Shown here: one piece after another, positions 1-9,893 of the stretch | How the letters are laid out: the number at the start of each line of letters is the position of its first letter | How positions within the stretch are numbered: the stretch's first letter is position 1 | Source: Pelagophyceae sp. CCMP2097 | Lineage: Eukaryota > Sar > Pelagophyceae | Assembly: GCA_026770575.1 (NCBI GenBank) | Contig: MU657187.1 | Location: 486,545 to 514,247 of the forward strand | Direction: 5' to 3' | Length of the DNA: 27,703 bases | The notes under the pieces: model-generated | The model's input: only the letters and a program-made list of their open reading frames with translations | What the model was told of the DNA's origin: nothing | Databases searched by the model: none | Position numbers and translations under genes: made by a program

Positions 1-104
1 TCAGCGATTAGTTAAATAATTTCAATTATTTACGTGGGCATTGCAATGGGATTTGGCTGTATCCTTCGGGTCCTCCGTGTGCCTCCGGCGCGCTCTTGTA
101 ATAA
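1..104 (+). repeat. Dispersed repeat, copy 1 (SINE tail-like)
   Basis: This stretch matches the reverse complement of 15346-15449 at roughly 95 percent by eye, with a few substitutions and one or two single-base indels. Similarity stops after the shared CTTGTAATAA. The left side is cut by the window edge. In the other copy the same sequence follows a tRNA-like T-arm, so this is probably the 3' part of the same element. Confidence 0.85.
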
Positions 105-590
105 ACCTTCAATGTGACTTTCGAAAGAACGTTCCTTGCGGTCCAAAAAAAAACGCCGATTTTGGTGTCGGGACCGCCTTCACCTGTCGTAGCCTGAAGT
201 AAACGCGTCGGTGGTTAGGCTAGTTTTTGCACCCCGAGCCTTGTCTGGCCGCGTATAACATAGTATCCCAAAAGCCGTTGTAAAAAACGTCGAATGACGT
301 TTATCGCTGAAAATACCGTATTTCGCGAAACACGCTAAAAGTAGCGGATTCGGACTCTCCGCGTCAGCGCGCGTCGAATGCGCTAAGTGGTGACTAAAAT
401 CTCCAAATTTTTAAATTTGATGATTTTTGAAAAAATAACGGTGATTTTCGTAAATTGCGGTGATTTTCAAACAAATTGACTGGAGACAACGCAGCGGCCG
501 CCGCAAAGACATTGTTCGAAGCGCCCTTGCGCCGCGTCGGCGTTGGCGGGGCGAGCCGAGTCGTATGGTAAAAGTGGAAACAATCCTTAG
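105..590. other. AT-rich spacer, no gene seen
   Basis: The spacer is AT-rich and lies downstream of the minus-strand MYND gene. It has a short direct repeat (GGTGATTTTC twice, near 440-473) and a few T-rich runs. I see no reading frame with coding character on either strand. Confidence 0.6.
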
Positions 591-812
591 TTAGTAATAG
601 CCGCCGGCCCCTTCGGGGCCCTTAAGAAGCCGGTCCTGGAACTTTGCGGCGAGCTGCCTGCACTGCACCTTGTGCCCACGCTCGTACCAGTCTAAGAGCT
701 GACACGCCTTGGAGCAGTAGTGCCAAGATTTGCACTTGGTGCAGTGCTGGCCACTGGGCGCGGCGCAGACGCAGCAGGGCTTGCGCGCAGCGACGGAGGG
801 CCGGTCGTCCAT
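591..812 (-). CDS. Short MYND zinc-finger protein (73 aa)
   Basis: The protein is almost entirely one MYND zinc finger. The ligands fit the pattern exactly: C13-x2-C16, C24-x2-C27, C33-x3-C37, H47-x3-C51. MYND fingers usually bind proline-rich peptides in partner proteins. The N-terminus and the following QxLAxxFQDRLL stretch match the two MYND proteins at 9894 and 11706, but this copy stops about 20 residues after the finger, where those continue into WD40 or Sel1 repeats. It may be a truncated duplicate or a stand-alone finger. The frame also stays open upstream of the ATG, and a possible 71-bp GT-AG intron (848-918) would join it in frame to the coiled-coil fragment at 919-1333, so this could instead be a last exon. 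The finger is certain; the gene boundary is not. Confidence 0.7.
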   Translation of the reverse strand: MDDRPSVAARKPCCVCAAPSGQHCTKCKSWHYCSKACQLLDWYERGHKVQCRQLAAKFQDRLLKGPEGAGGYY

Positions 813-918
813 CGATCCTAGACGTGCGCCGCGCTTTCGATCTCGAACTGGGCGTTTGAAATGTCCTCACGAAGAGGCTCTCGTCGGCCAGTTTCGAAAG
901 GTGGGCGGGCGCGCTTAC

Positions 919-1333
919 CGGGCTCCTCCCGAAGAGACACCGCCGTCAGTGGAGACTCGACAAATCCCACGTTGAGCTTGATCCGCTCGTCGGCCGGCGG
1001 CGGCGGCGCCTGTATGCGCGCCTTCTCGTCGTCAAACTCGGCGCGGTCGCGCTCGACGGCCGCGCGCTTCTCCTCGAGGTCGGCACGGTCGCGCTCAACG
1101 GCCGCGCGCTTCTCCTCGAGCGTGGCTTTTCCGCGCGCGAGCTTCTCCTCGAGGCTGGCTTCTCCGCGCGCGAGCTTCTCGTCGACTTGCCGCATCATGG
1201 CCGCGCGGTCGCTTTGGAGGGCCTGCCGGTCCTTTGCGAGCAGGGCCTGCGACGGAATCGTTATAAATGTCGAAAAGCCCACATCCTTGCTCAAGCTCTG
1301 GAGCTTAGAGGTGATGCACACGTCGGGTTGCAC
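919..1333 (-). CDS. Coiled-coil protein fragment leading into a BTB/T1-like start
   Basis: The minus-strand frame encodes a highly charged helix of repeated EEKLARG and EEKRAAVERDRA units, so a coiled coil is likely. A proline-rich linker and then IKLNVG, with REEPG about 16 residues further on, follow. That layout resembles the first strand and helix of a BTB/T1 (KCTD-type) domain. At the end of this similarity lies a good splice donor (GTAAGC, first base 918). No BTB remainder is visible downstream; the only continuation I can find is the MYND finger at 591-812 through a 71-bp intron. The 5' end is unresolved: coding-looking pieces in other frames lie at about 1360-1620, such as LGALATVRRTHTAHAFALGA on the minus strand. 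It could be an incomplete gene model or a decayed BTB gene. Confidence 0.35.
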
Positions 1334-1930
1334 GTTGGGAAGGTGGAAGCCGCCCCGTCTTCGGCTTCACTGATGGAAGACGCCGGTTCGGACCACCTCG
1401 GCGTCAAAGGCCCGTTCGAGGGCGCCGAGCGCAAAGGCGTGCGCTGTGTGCGTGCGCCGGACGGTCGCGAGGGCGCCGAGCGCCGCGGTGAACGTGGCCG
1501 CGGGGGGCGCGATTGTCCCGCCTCCACGTGCCTTTCGAACGAGAGACGACCCCGGGCCGCGCCGAGCTCCGAGTCAGTCCCCTGAAGAATCACGAGGACA
1601 CTTTGCTTTTCGAGCGGACGCAAGATCGAAGAATCAAGCCTGAAGTATACCCGGAAGCAGCTATCTAAAGCGAGACTGCTCGAGGCGACCACGAGCACAA
1701 CTCCGAGGCCGCAAACGCGAGATGGCCACTGAGCAAAGGTCCTCTCTTCCCAAAGTCGCTATCGCGGTGGCCCCGCGAGGTGCATCGCTCAAGAGATCGC
1801 AAACAAGGGACGTCGCGGTTCGGTCCGTAGGATCGAAGAGGGCCCTGTTTCCTTCACGTCGAGCGGCCCATTTCGGCCAAAGTACTGCTTCTTCGGACTC
1901 GACGCACAATATCTTACTCTTGCGCGGCAG
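1334..1930. other. No supported gene; coding-like scraps on the minus strand
   Basis: The minus strand between about 1360 and 1620 has short stretches with GC-rich coding character in two different frames, but no family is recognisable and no clean splice pair joins them. The rest is the 3' flank of the RhoGAP gene. Confidence 0.4.
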
Positions 1931-4102
1931 TCAGTTTCGCGCGCTGAGCTTGGCCGTGAGCACGGCGTTCACCTCCTCGAGGTGTTGCACGCGGGCCTCG
2001 AGCTCGGCGATCCTGCGTCGGGGCTCGGGGCCGCGTCGAAAAGCGGCACAACGGACCTGAGCCTTGCCGCGTCCAAGTCGTCTTTGCGCACGGCTTCTTC
2101 GTTGCGAGGCGGGACATACCCTTTCAACGCGGCGTACGAGTCCGTCCTCCGCGAGGTGCGCGGCTCTGAGTTTTTGCGGGAGAAGCGGGGTTCGCTCGAA
2201 AAGTGGCCCTTAGCGGCACGCGCCGACGGCTCGCGCGGCACCGCCGAGGCCGGTGAAAATGCCGCCGCCGCCGGTGACGGCGCCGTGCGCGGCGAGAGCG
2301 ACGCGGACGATAGCGCCATCTTCAGCGTCGATTCGCCGTGCCTTGCCAGAGCCTCGTCGCTTCGTTGCCTCGCCGAGACGTCGCTGTTCCCCGACGTTCG
2401 CGCGCCGGATTCGCGGCGTCTGTCGGTGTCGGTTGAAGCGTTTGCGGGGGCGAACATGGCGTTATACGCAGACAGTTCGTGGTCGGTAAACTCATCTTCG
2501 CCATCAAAATCTGCCAACCCGCGGCGGTCGCGGTCCCACGCCGAAATCGCCTCGCGGTCCTGCCACGCCGACAGCGCAGCGGCGCCGTCCCACGAACCGC
2601 CGTCCCCGTCCGCCGATCGAGTAGACGCCGCTCGCTCCAACGCCACGCGGTCCGCGGCCACGCGGTCATTGTTCGCGGCCACGCGGTCCGCATCCGCGGC
2701 ATTCCGGGGCACCATGCTCCGCCGCATCGACGGCCGGTGGACGTTTGCTCTTGAGAGCATGGAAGAGGCCCTACAAAACGTGGTGACGAATGCAAAAGAG
2801 GGCAACGGCGTACCGTCGCTCCTGCGCCGCGTAGACGGTTTGCGATTCGTCGGCCTCAGAGGGCCGAAAAGGGCCCGAGGCGACCTGCGCGGCGCCTTTT
2901 AGGCCTTGGACGTCTTCGACGCGGGCGCGCCTTTGACGCAACTCTCTCGGCGGGCCCCACGGCTCTGCGCAGGCCCGTAGACGCACGGCGTAGATCATCT
3001 CCTCGAGGAGGGCGATGCTCGGCCGCAGCTGCTCGAGGGCCATGGCGTCCTATGCGTGTTTGAAAACGTCGAGACGCGGCGGGCTGCCGGGAAATACTCA
3101 CATCCATCTCAAAAATGTTCGGCGCGAACACGATCGCCAAGTTCGAGGCGTCCATCTTGTTCACCGAGGCGTTTGCGGAAACGGTGGAAAGGGCTTTCAA
3201 AAGATGGGATAATGGTTGTGACATCTCCAAAAGTGCTGCCGAAAGACCTCCTTCGCCGGCGGCGCAGCGCAGGAGCGACGTCCGCGCGCCTTGCGGGACA
3301 AGGCGCTGGAAACGCTTCCGGACCCACGACTTGACGAGAGAGGCAGCGACGTCTGCGGTCTCTTCTGAATCCAGAACCTCGCTTGAAAACGCCTCCAAAA
3401 CGCTCTCTCCCGCATCGATGCGCATCAGCACCGCGGAGACGTCGCCGCCGGCGGCGGCCACGCGGAAGAGGCCGACTCGGTCCTTTCCTGCACAAACTAG
3501 CTCGAGGAGAGAGTAAAAGGCCTAGTCCGTAGCTCGTGAGGGGAGGGTTGATTAGAGCTTGATTAGAGCTTATACAAGGCCCACCCAAACAGTTGATAGA
3601 AATGCCCTCTCCGCTCATAGAGCGACCCCTCCGCAAAAGGGCGGCCCGCGACGCTGGGTTGCGCGTCGAGGGACTGCGGGGCGTCGGCGCCCTGGAAGGG
3701 GTCGGCACCGAAGACGAGCTGGGGTGGGGGTGAGGGTGTCGCGTTGTTGCGTCCCGGGAACCAGGACCTCCTTTTCGCCGGCGTCGGCCCGGGCGCCTGC
3801 GCCGCGCCGCGCATCCCCAGCCGAGAAGCGCGGCTCCCGCGGCGGTCTCGAGAAAGCTCTCTCCAGCTGCTCTCTCGGCCGCAAGCGAGAAGGCGAGTGT
3901 TCAAGAAAAGTCTTCTGCTGAGATTCTTCCAGGAAACACATCTGGAGGCCAACATAGATCGGTTGCCCAGCAGCTCGCGGAACGTCGCGGCGTAAAAGTC
4001 GAAGACCAGCGCGCAAGGCGCGGCCACGTCCCCAACGTGTGCGAACGCGGCGTCGACGCGCGCGACGAGCGGCGCGCCGAGTGCTCCGAGATAGCCGACC
4101 AT
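1931..4102 (-). CDS. RhoGAP-domain protein, five exons, C-terminal coiled coil
   Basis: This is a probable GTPase-activating protein for Rho-family GTPases. Proposed exons are 4102-3653, 3521-3102, 3049-2814, 2770-2057 and 2012-1931, with GT-AG introns of 131, 52, 43 and 44 bp; all phases agree. The RhoGAP domain opens with FGADP in exon 1, reaches the arginine-finger motif VGLFRV (Arg codon 3464-3462) about 40 residues later as in the family, and has the hallmark NKMDASNLAIVFAPN. The exon 2 donor, GTGAGT at 3101, is ideal. A Ser/Ala/Arg-rich acidic region follows (exon 4), and the last splice produces a heptad coiled coil ending KLSARN. The usual LPEPLIP loop is replaced by RKRFQRLVPQ. The 5' end is unresolved: 4102 is the first in-frame ATG, coding character continues to about 4200, and a further small intron near 3920-3955 is possible. 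The N-terminal helices could be BAR-like, which is a weak guess. Confidence 0.8.
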
Positions 4103-5362
4103 GCGCGCGCCTTTGCCTGCGCGCACCCCGCGCCGGCGGCGGCATCGGAAGAGCGCGCACGTGGAGAGCGCACACGCGGAGACGTGCTTCGACGCGAGCG
4201 CCTCGTTTCAAACTCGAGCGCCCACGCCATCATGTCACCGACGGACCGCGCGGTATGGATTGCGCGCGCCTGTATGCAGCGACAGCTCGAAACGATCCTC
4301 TCTTTGCGGCCCGTGAGGACGATCCTAAGAGGCGGCACTCGTCTAACATGTCGCCGCGAAGCCACGCACCGAATGGCTTTCCGCAGCGCCACCGTGCACT
4401 CGTCGCGCGGGAGCCGTGCACGCGTGAACGCGAATAAGAATGTTGTCGCCGACGTACGGTCGTCGCTTTTACGGCAGATCTCTCCTGTCCTAGGCGAACG
4501 ATGCTCGGGCGGCTCTACGGCGTCGACGCAGTCACATCGATCGGAGGTCCCATCGTGCGGCGCATCGATTCGACCCTCGGCTGTAGAGAGCTGTACGGCG
4601 ACGTTCGACGGACCTTTGACTTTTGTCTCCTGGGGGTGGGCTGCGACGACTGGAATTGCATCGACGGCGGCAGTGCTCGAGTCTAGGATATCATGGTGCT
4701 TCAAGGTGATCCATGGCCACGGAGCTCTGATCCGCAACCACAGCGCAGGTGCATGAGAAATATGATAGGTTGGATAGGGCTTTGTGACCACGCCCTCCCA
4801 CGTCACGCCCTCCCACGTCGAGGAGCGAGCGTCAAACGCCACGTGTGCTGCTCGGGGAGCGCCCTCGACGACGGTCCTCGCAAGCTTCACAACGTACGGT
4901 GGAGGGGTTGGTGTATCTCCACACGCCCCGGGGCCTCCGCTACTCGGCTCGCGGCGTCCTTTGCCCTTGGAACCGTCTCTGTGGGGTCTACCTCTGCTCG
5001 TCCGCGCCCTGCTCGTCCAATACACGCGTCGCGTAAGCCTTCCACACGCCCCGGGGCAAATGTGTCCATCACGGGGGGTTCTTGGTTTGAAGAGCAGTAT
5101 GATGACACCGTCGGGGTACGTCGCCGGGCGGCGGCGGCAAAAAACGGCGGGGGGTACGTCGACCGCCCATTTGCGAAGACTGTCTTACGTACCCTGGCAA
5201 ACAACCGTAATCCCCCTGGCTCCCTCCCGGGATGATTCACCTTTGGGCAGGCAACCCCGCCGCAGCACCAGGGGAATCTCTCACGAAAGGCGATTCCGAT
5301 CGGGAGGCTGCTTTTTCTCCCACGGGGACCTTATGCGCACGGGTGGTCTTGTTTGATTAAAC
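4103..5362. other. Intergenic or 5' region, no recognised gene
   Basis: A minus-strand frame stays open from about 5025 to 3901, but it gives no recognisable domain and overlaps the RhoGAP 5' exon in another frame, so I do not call it. There is a 15-16 bp direct repeat at about 4790-4820 (CACGCCCTCCCACGT twice). The stretch 4990-5060 resembles 16045-16110 (shared CCCTGCTCGTCCA and GCGTAA). An upstream exon of the RhoGAP gene could lie here. Confidence 0.4.
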
Positions 5363-6260
5363 TCAGGCGTCGACGATTGGCAAAACGCTCTTCGGCGGCT
5401 GCTCCATGAGCACGATGAGCGCCGCGGCGAAGACGACAGGGGGGAAGCCGGTCCACTGGTGGCTTTGCCATAAAAGCCGGACGGCCAAAGCGCTGCTGTA
5501 CGCACCGAATAAAAAGGAGAAAAAGAATTGCAGTAGCTCTTTCGCTTCCACAAAGGCCTTGACTCGGTCCGTCGGAGTGCCGCGCCGGCCGAGGATAAAG
5601 ACCGTCGCAGCAATCGTCTTTTGTAAATTGCCAGTGATGTAAGCGATTTTGTCGTTTATGACACCTTTAAAGCCAATATAGTCTATCGCGCCCATGAAGC
5701 CGTTGTACGGTAAACCCGCGTACTTTCCGATATAAGGCAGCGACGCCTCGCCGCCCGCCGTTACGCCGACGAGCAAGAGCATTAACGCCAAGAAGCTGCC
5801 GTTGCGCCTTCGTGCGGGCACGTTTGCAATCACGGCCAACGCCGCGCCAACGGCAAACGCCGCGACGGCGGCCGCCGCCAAACCCGCTCGAACGCCGTCG
5901 ATTGGAGTCACCAAAGACGTCGCCAACGCGATGCCTGCGCCGGAAATGAAGGCGCTCCCAAGCAAGCGGAGTCTAGTCGACGCCACGCCCGCGTCAAATG
6001 CACACTGTCGGCGCTCCCTCTGGACGCTGGACGTACTGTTGCCCGTCTGGAACCCGGAGAAGATGCCAAAGCGCATGAACGCTACGAGGCGCGTCTCTTC
6101 GCCCCGGGAACGGCTTCTCGGGCGCGAACGAGGCGCGTTATACGCAACGGCTTCAAAGGGCGCGCCACGCACTGTTCGTGTTGATGTAGCCGGTGCACCA
6201 GGCGATTGCGCAGCCGTATAGCGTCCGCTTGAGCGGCGAGACCTTCGTCTGGGTCGCCAT
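5363..6260 (-). CDS. DUF1275 (YoaK-like) multi-pass membrane protein
   Basis: Two exons, 6260-6173 and 6081-5363, are joined across a 91-bp GT-AG intron (donor GTGCGT, acceptor CGTAG) and give 268 residues. The join turns a frame that would stop into TGYINT-NTFMRFGIFSGFQTGN, which matches the conserved start of the DUF1275/YoaK family (glycine-tyrosine helix followed by a TGN motif). A second family-like motif, ITGNLQKT, comes after IDYIGFKGV. Hydrophobic segments follow in order: LLGSAFISGAGIALATSL, an Ala/Val-rich helix, SFLALMLLLVGVTAG, LLQFFFSFLFGAYSSAL and PPVVFAAALIVLME, so about six membrane spans. The family function is poorly known; transport has been suggested from topology only. 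A 20-25 residue hydrophilic insert after TGN is odd and could hide a small in-frame intron. The start ATG at 6260 is the first in frame. Confidence 0.7.
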
Positions 6261-6597
6261 GCGCCTCTGTTACCTCCGCCGAGCGGCGACGTATTCGCTT
6301 TAGGCGACGGGGCGGCTGCGGGGTGGCGGGCCCGGCGCCGAATGGTCGATCCGGAGGGATGTCTGAACGCCCGGCTCCCGGAGTGACGCCAGCCCCGAAG
6401 CGCTCTCGAAGCGACGCGCCGGGGATTCACGAGCGAGACGACGCCGTCGTCTGGCGTTTGCCAAAAGGCGCAAAAAGGGGGCACACCAGTGCCGCGCGTC
6501 GTCGCCCAAAGGCGCGCGCTCAAGCGGCGCGCCGGCGGCGCTTTAAATTCAAATCTGGGATTTGCTGGATGTCGATTTCCCTCACAAGATTGTTCCC

Positions 6598-6653
6598 CAA
6601 GAAGGTTCGCCCAAGAAGGTTCCCCTACATTATGGTTCGCCCAAGAAGGTTCT
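6598..6653 (+). repeat. Short tandem AAGAAGGTTCGCCC repeat
   Basis: The motif CAAGAAGGTT recurs three times, with GGTTCGCCCAAGAAGGTT in full twice. It forms the outer edge of the left inverted-repeat arm, and one copy occurs at the matching edge of the right arm (about 9058-9077). Confidence 0.75.
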
Positions 6654-6960
6654 GAATTTCTCGCGGAAATTTGAAAATGTCTTTGGAGGTATAGATACCG
6701 GGGTCGTGTGCGGGGCGCCGAGGCGCTTCCAGCACTGGCGGGTGAACTTTGGCACGTCTTCTATGGGCCGAGAAATTTGATTTGGCGACTTTGGCGACGG
6801 CCGTTTTCACCCAAGGACACCTCCGATTTTTGTTCACCCGCCGCCGATGGGCGCGTACGACCGTTTGTAAGGCGGCAACGTCGAGTAACCTCTGGAATAC
6901 CTAGCCTAAATGCCGCGGGAAGGTTTGTAAAAAGCTCGATTTTCGTTTTTTTCGACTCAG
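6632..6960 (+). repeat. Inverted repeat arm, left copy (~320 bp)
   Basis: From GGTTCGCCCAAGAAGGTTCT to about 6945 this stretch aligns with the reverse complement of 8765-9077 at roughly 80 percent identity by eye. Blocks such as CACCTCCGATTTTTGTTCA, GATGGGCGCGTACG and GGAATACCTAGCCTAAAT are shared nearly exactly. It ends about 40 bp before the ATG of the gene at 7001, so it probably contains that gene's promoter. Confidence 0.85.
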
Positions 6961-7000
6961 TTTCAAACTTTTGAATTCGAGGACGTCCTGGCGGGTTTGG

Positions 7001-8155
7001 ATGCGGGTGGGCCATGGGATGGCTTCTGCTGTCCAGCCGCTGGCGGAGACGACGGAAACTGCGCCTGGGTTCGCGCTCACGGAGCTGCGCGGCTCGTTCG
7101 AGCAGTACGATGGTGCGAGGCTCATGGCCACGTTCCCGGGCATTGGAAGGTGGCCTAGCACTTCCGCACCGGCCAAGGCAGACAAGTACTACGTGCACCT
7201 GACGCTCATCTGCGACGAGAGGGGCCGACCCTGCCGCCGGGTGAAGCTGCAGCGCGGCTTGTACCACGACGTCCAAACGGCGCTGCTCGGCATCAACGCG
7301 GTGCGCGAGGCATGCGAGGGTCGGAAGTCAAACCGCAAAGTCGCGTCTGGCTCCGAGCCTGCGCCGGCGCGAGCTGCCGACGCGCCGTCGGCCGACGCCG
7401 ACGCGTCGGCGCGCGACGCCGACGCGCCGGCGCCCGACGCCGACGCGCCGGTGCCTGACGCCGACGGGCCGTCGGCCGACGCCGACGCGCCGGCGCCCGA
7501 CGCCGACGCGCCGCTGGCCAGGGGCCGCAGCTGGAAGCCGCGGCAAGGCGCCGTTCCACTTGGTCGAGCGCCGGCGCGGCGGCGCAATTCCTCGTCGTCG
7601 CTCGCGCGGGGCCGCGCAGCGGCTGCGTCGACCGAGGACGCGACGGAGCTCGCGGAGCGCGAGGCGGCGTCGAAGCGAAAGATCTCCAGGGCCCACTGGG
7701 GGAAGTCGAGGTCGAAAAGCCGGCGCTCAATAAAGGCCTTTTCGAGGAACCGGAGCGACAAGCCGAAGCGGCAAGGCCACAGCGCGCCGAAGGAGCGCGA
7801 CGAGGCGGCGGCCGCAGGCCTCAGTCGCGATGATGCGTCGCAGGTTTGGCGCGACGTCGCCTTGGACCGCATCCAGAAGCGCATGTACCGCAAGGACAAC
7901 GTGGGCAACGAGACGCTGATGCGCAACAACCAGCGCAAGCGCGTCTTCGCGTCCATCTCGGCCGAGAACCTCTCGCTGGAGCGCCTGATGCGATTTTCGC
8001 GCAAGGCGCGGGAGTACAAGCTGGTGTACAACGTGAACGGCGGCGGCGGCGACGAGCTCTCGCTCGTGAACATCGAGACCGAGCGAAAGGCACAGAAGCT
8101 CAAACGCGCCCACGTGAACCACCGCGCCATCGACGCCTCCAACTTGCACGACTGA
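7001..8155 (+). CDS. Unrecognised basic protein with Asp-Ala-rich repeats, inside an inverted repeat
   Basis: This is a single uninterrupted frame of 384 residues from the ATG at 7001; the ATG at 7019 is an alternative. I do not recognise the family. Residues ~1-115 look globular (KADKYYVHLTLICDERGRPC). Residues ~130-180 are low complexity, built from DADAPAPDADAP-type units encoded by GACGCCGACGCGCCG. The centre is Arg/Ser/Lys-rich with nuclear-localisation-like clusters. The C-terminal ~110 residues look folded again and basic (RIQKRMYRKDNVGNETL). No zinc ligands or DDE-type catalytic triad stand out. The gene sits between 320-bp inverted copies 6632-6960 and 8765-9080, which could make it cargo of a mobile unit, or the repeats may be duplicated flanks. 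The GC-rich codon use resembles other genes here, so I take it as a real gene of unknown function. Confidence 0.7.
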   Translation: MRVGHGMASAVQPLAETTETAPGFALTELRGSFEQYDGARLMATFPGIGRWPSTSAPAKADKYYVHLTLICDERGRPCRRVKLQRGLYHDVQTALLGINAVREACEGRKSNRKVASGSEPAPARAADAPSADADASARDADAPAPDADAPVPDADGPSADADAPAPDADAPLARGRSWKPRQGAVPLGRAPARRRNSSSSLARGRAAAASTEDATELAEREAASKRKISRAHWGKSRSKSRRSIKAFSRNRSDKPKRQGHSAPKERDEAAAAGLSRDDASQVWRDVALDRIQKRMYRKDNVGNETLMRNNQRKRVFASISAENLSLERLMRFSRKAREYKLVYNVNGGGGDELSLVNIETERKAQKLKRAHVNHRAIDASNLHD

Positions 8156-8381
8156 GTGACTCCGCCCGGCGCGCCTTGGAAGCGCCGATTCGGCTGCCTG
8201 GTGGATCTTAAGCAAGCAAGTGGGTGCGGCACACTCTTTGTTCCCAAGGATCCAAATCTACCCATATCGGCCCCCATGCCTCATAGGCGTCCGATACATG
8301 TCTCGAACCCAACACCGGCCGCGTATAGGGCACGCAGGCCACGGCATTGCGCAGAACCAAACGCGGCTCAAAAGCTCGCCT

Positions 8382-8721
8382 AAAAAGGTGGTGCGTGTTT
8401 ACGGCTACGTAGGAATTCCTATATCTAAAATCGCTATAACTTTTGCAAGAGATGGTCAATCGTGAAAGTAGTGGTCTCGCGGACTTTTCCTGGGGGTGCC
8501 TGCGCCGGCGCCGGAAGTACAAGATGGTTCGCCCATAAAACTGATTTTGCATTGCGTACTTTTTTGACAAAACTATTGCGGCCTTCGACTTGAGCTTCCG
8601 GCGGCCGCGCAAGCACCCCCAGGAAAAGTCCGCCGTACCGCTACTTCCACGATTGACCATCTCTTGCAAAAGTTACAGCGATTTTACACATACCTAGCTA
8701 TAAACACACACCACATTTTCC
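8382..8721. repeat. Foldback element with ~130-bp arms
   Basis: The left arm (about 8386-8522) and right arm (about 8588-8721) are imperfect reverse complements. Both contain TTTTGCAAGAGATGGTCAAT and the 18-base GGACTTTTCCTGGGGGTG, and they end in GTGGTGCGTGTTTA or GTGGTGTGTGTTTA. The ~65-bp loop includes GGTTCGCCCA, the same motif that edges the larger inverted repeat. This fits a foldback or MITE-type element; no flanking target duplication is obvious. The left arm also carries one TAGGAATTCCTA palindrome (8410-8421). Confidence 0.85.
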
Positions 8722-8764
8722 TCAAATAGAGAGAAGAAACGCCCGTTTTTTTGAAAAATACGGG

Positions 8765-9080
8765 TCAACTGGAGCTTGTTAAGAACCTTCCGGCGGAATT
8801 TAGGCTAGGTATTCCGGAGGTTGCTCGACGTAGCCGTCTTCGCAACGGCCGTACGCGCCCATCGGCGGCGAATGAACAAAAATCGGAGGTGTCCCTTGGG
8901 TGTTAACGGTTGTCGCCAAACTCGCCAAATCAATTTTCTCGGCCCATATAAGACACAGCAAAGTTCATGCACCAGCGCTGGAAGCGTCGCGGCGCCCCCC
9001 GCGCGATCCCAGTAACTTTACCTCCAAAGACCTTTTCAATTTTCCGCAAAAAAATCAGAACCTTCTTGGGCGAACCACCT
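8765..9080 (-). repeat. Inverted repeat arm, right copy (~320 bp)
   Basis: This is the reverse-complement partner of 6632-6960. Its inner edge lies against the end of the foldback at 8721, so the two repeat types are adjacent. Confidence 0.85.
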
Positions 9081-9893
9081 TGTACAGCCGTGAGACAAGG
9101 CTGGTAAAAACGTAAGACGTTGTTTTGATCAAAGCCCCTAAAACACGTTTTTGTTTTGTTCCCACCACCGGGGGAAAAACACGTGTTCTTGTTTCCCCCG
9201 CGTGTGGCACCACCGGGGCCGCCGGCTGGACCTCTGGAGAGCCCTCTCGGAGAGATGAATAATTCAAATAATTATTGGGATAATATTTGGGATTCAATCC
9301 GCAGGGCAGTTAAGGGCAGCCCGCCTCACGACCCTAATATGCGGGTTGTCCTCGGTGGGTTGTCCTCGGTGATTGGCACGTCCCGCCTCGGATGCAGTCG
9401 CCGTGGCATGTTTTATTCACGTGTTTTTGGGTGTTTTATGAAATAGGAATTCCTAGCCTGGAAACGTTGTTCCAAACATGTTCCCTGGGGGCCAAATTTA
9501 AGTTTTTACCAGTTTTGCCGTCAGTGCTGAAATCAAAAGGCCTGGGGAAATTTCCACAATCAATTAACTAATTAATTATTAAATATTCTGACGCGGGAGT
9601 CTGCTGTCCGGAATTTTTAAATATCCGGAAACCCAAATATGCACCCGAAAATATCGGAAATGGGGTCCATTGAAATTAAAATATTTCTTAACTTTTGTGT
9701 GACTTTTAAAAATTGACTCACTTTTGGCGATATTCGAGAATTACTTAAAATAAAAGTTGATTTCAGCACTGCTTGCCGTGAGACCCACCGTGATCACGCG
9801 CACGTGACGGTCTCGTGGACGTGCAGTTCGAGACTTCACAACCTTCGAAAATCCGCAGCGCCGAGCGACCCACGCCCGCGCTCCCGCGCCCAG
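9081..9893. other. AT-rich spacer, no gene seen
   Basis: This holds an imperfect inverted region around GGGGGAAAAACACGTGTTC (9169-9187), a tandem GGGTTGTCCTCGGT pair (about 9343-9371), one TAGGAATTCCTA palindrome (9444-9455) and long A/T runs. The last ~110 bp are GC-rich 5' flank; the stretch just before the ATG (CCCGCGCTCCCGCGCC) resembles the flank of the paralogue at 11706. Confidence 0.6.

Noticed and set aside
3901..5025. A 374-residue minus-strand frame upstream of the RhoGAP exons
   Set aside because: There is no recognisable domain, its codon use is mixed, and it overlaps a better supported frame below 4200. It could hide a 5' exon but cannot stand as a gene.
6971..8155. Start at 6971 for the orphan gene
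   Set aside because: That codon is TTG. In a eukaryote the in-frame ATGs at 7001 or 7019 are the better starts.
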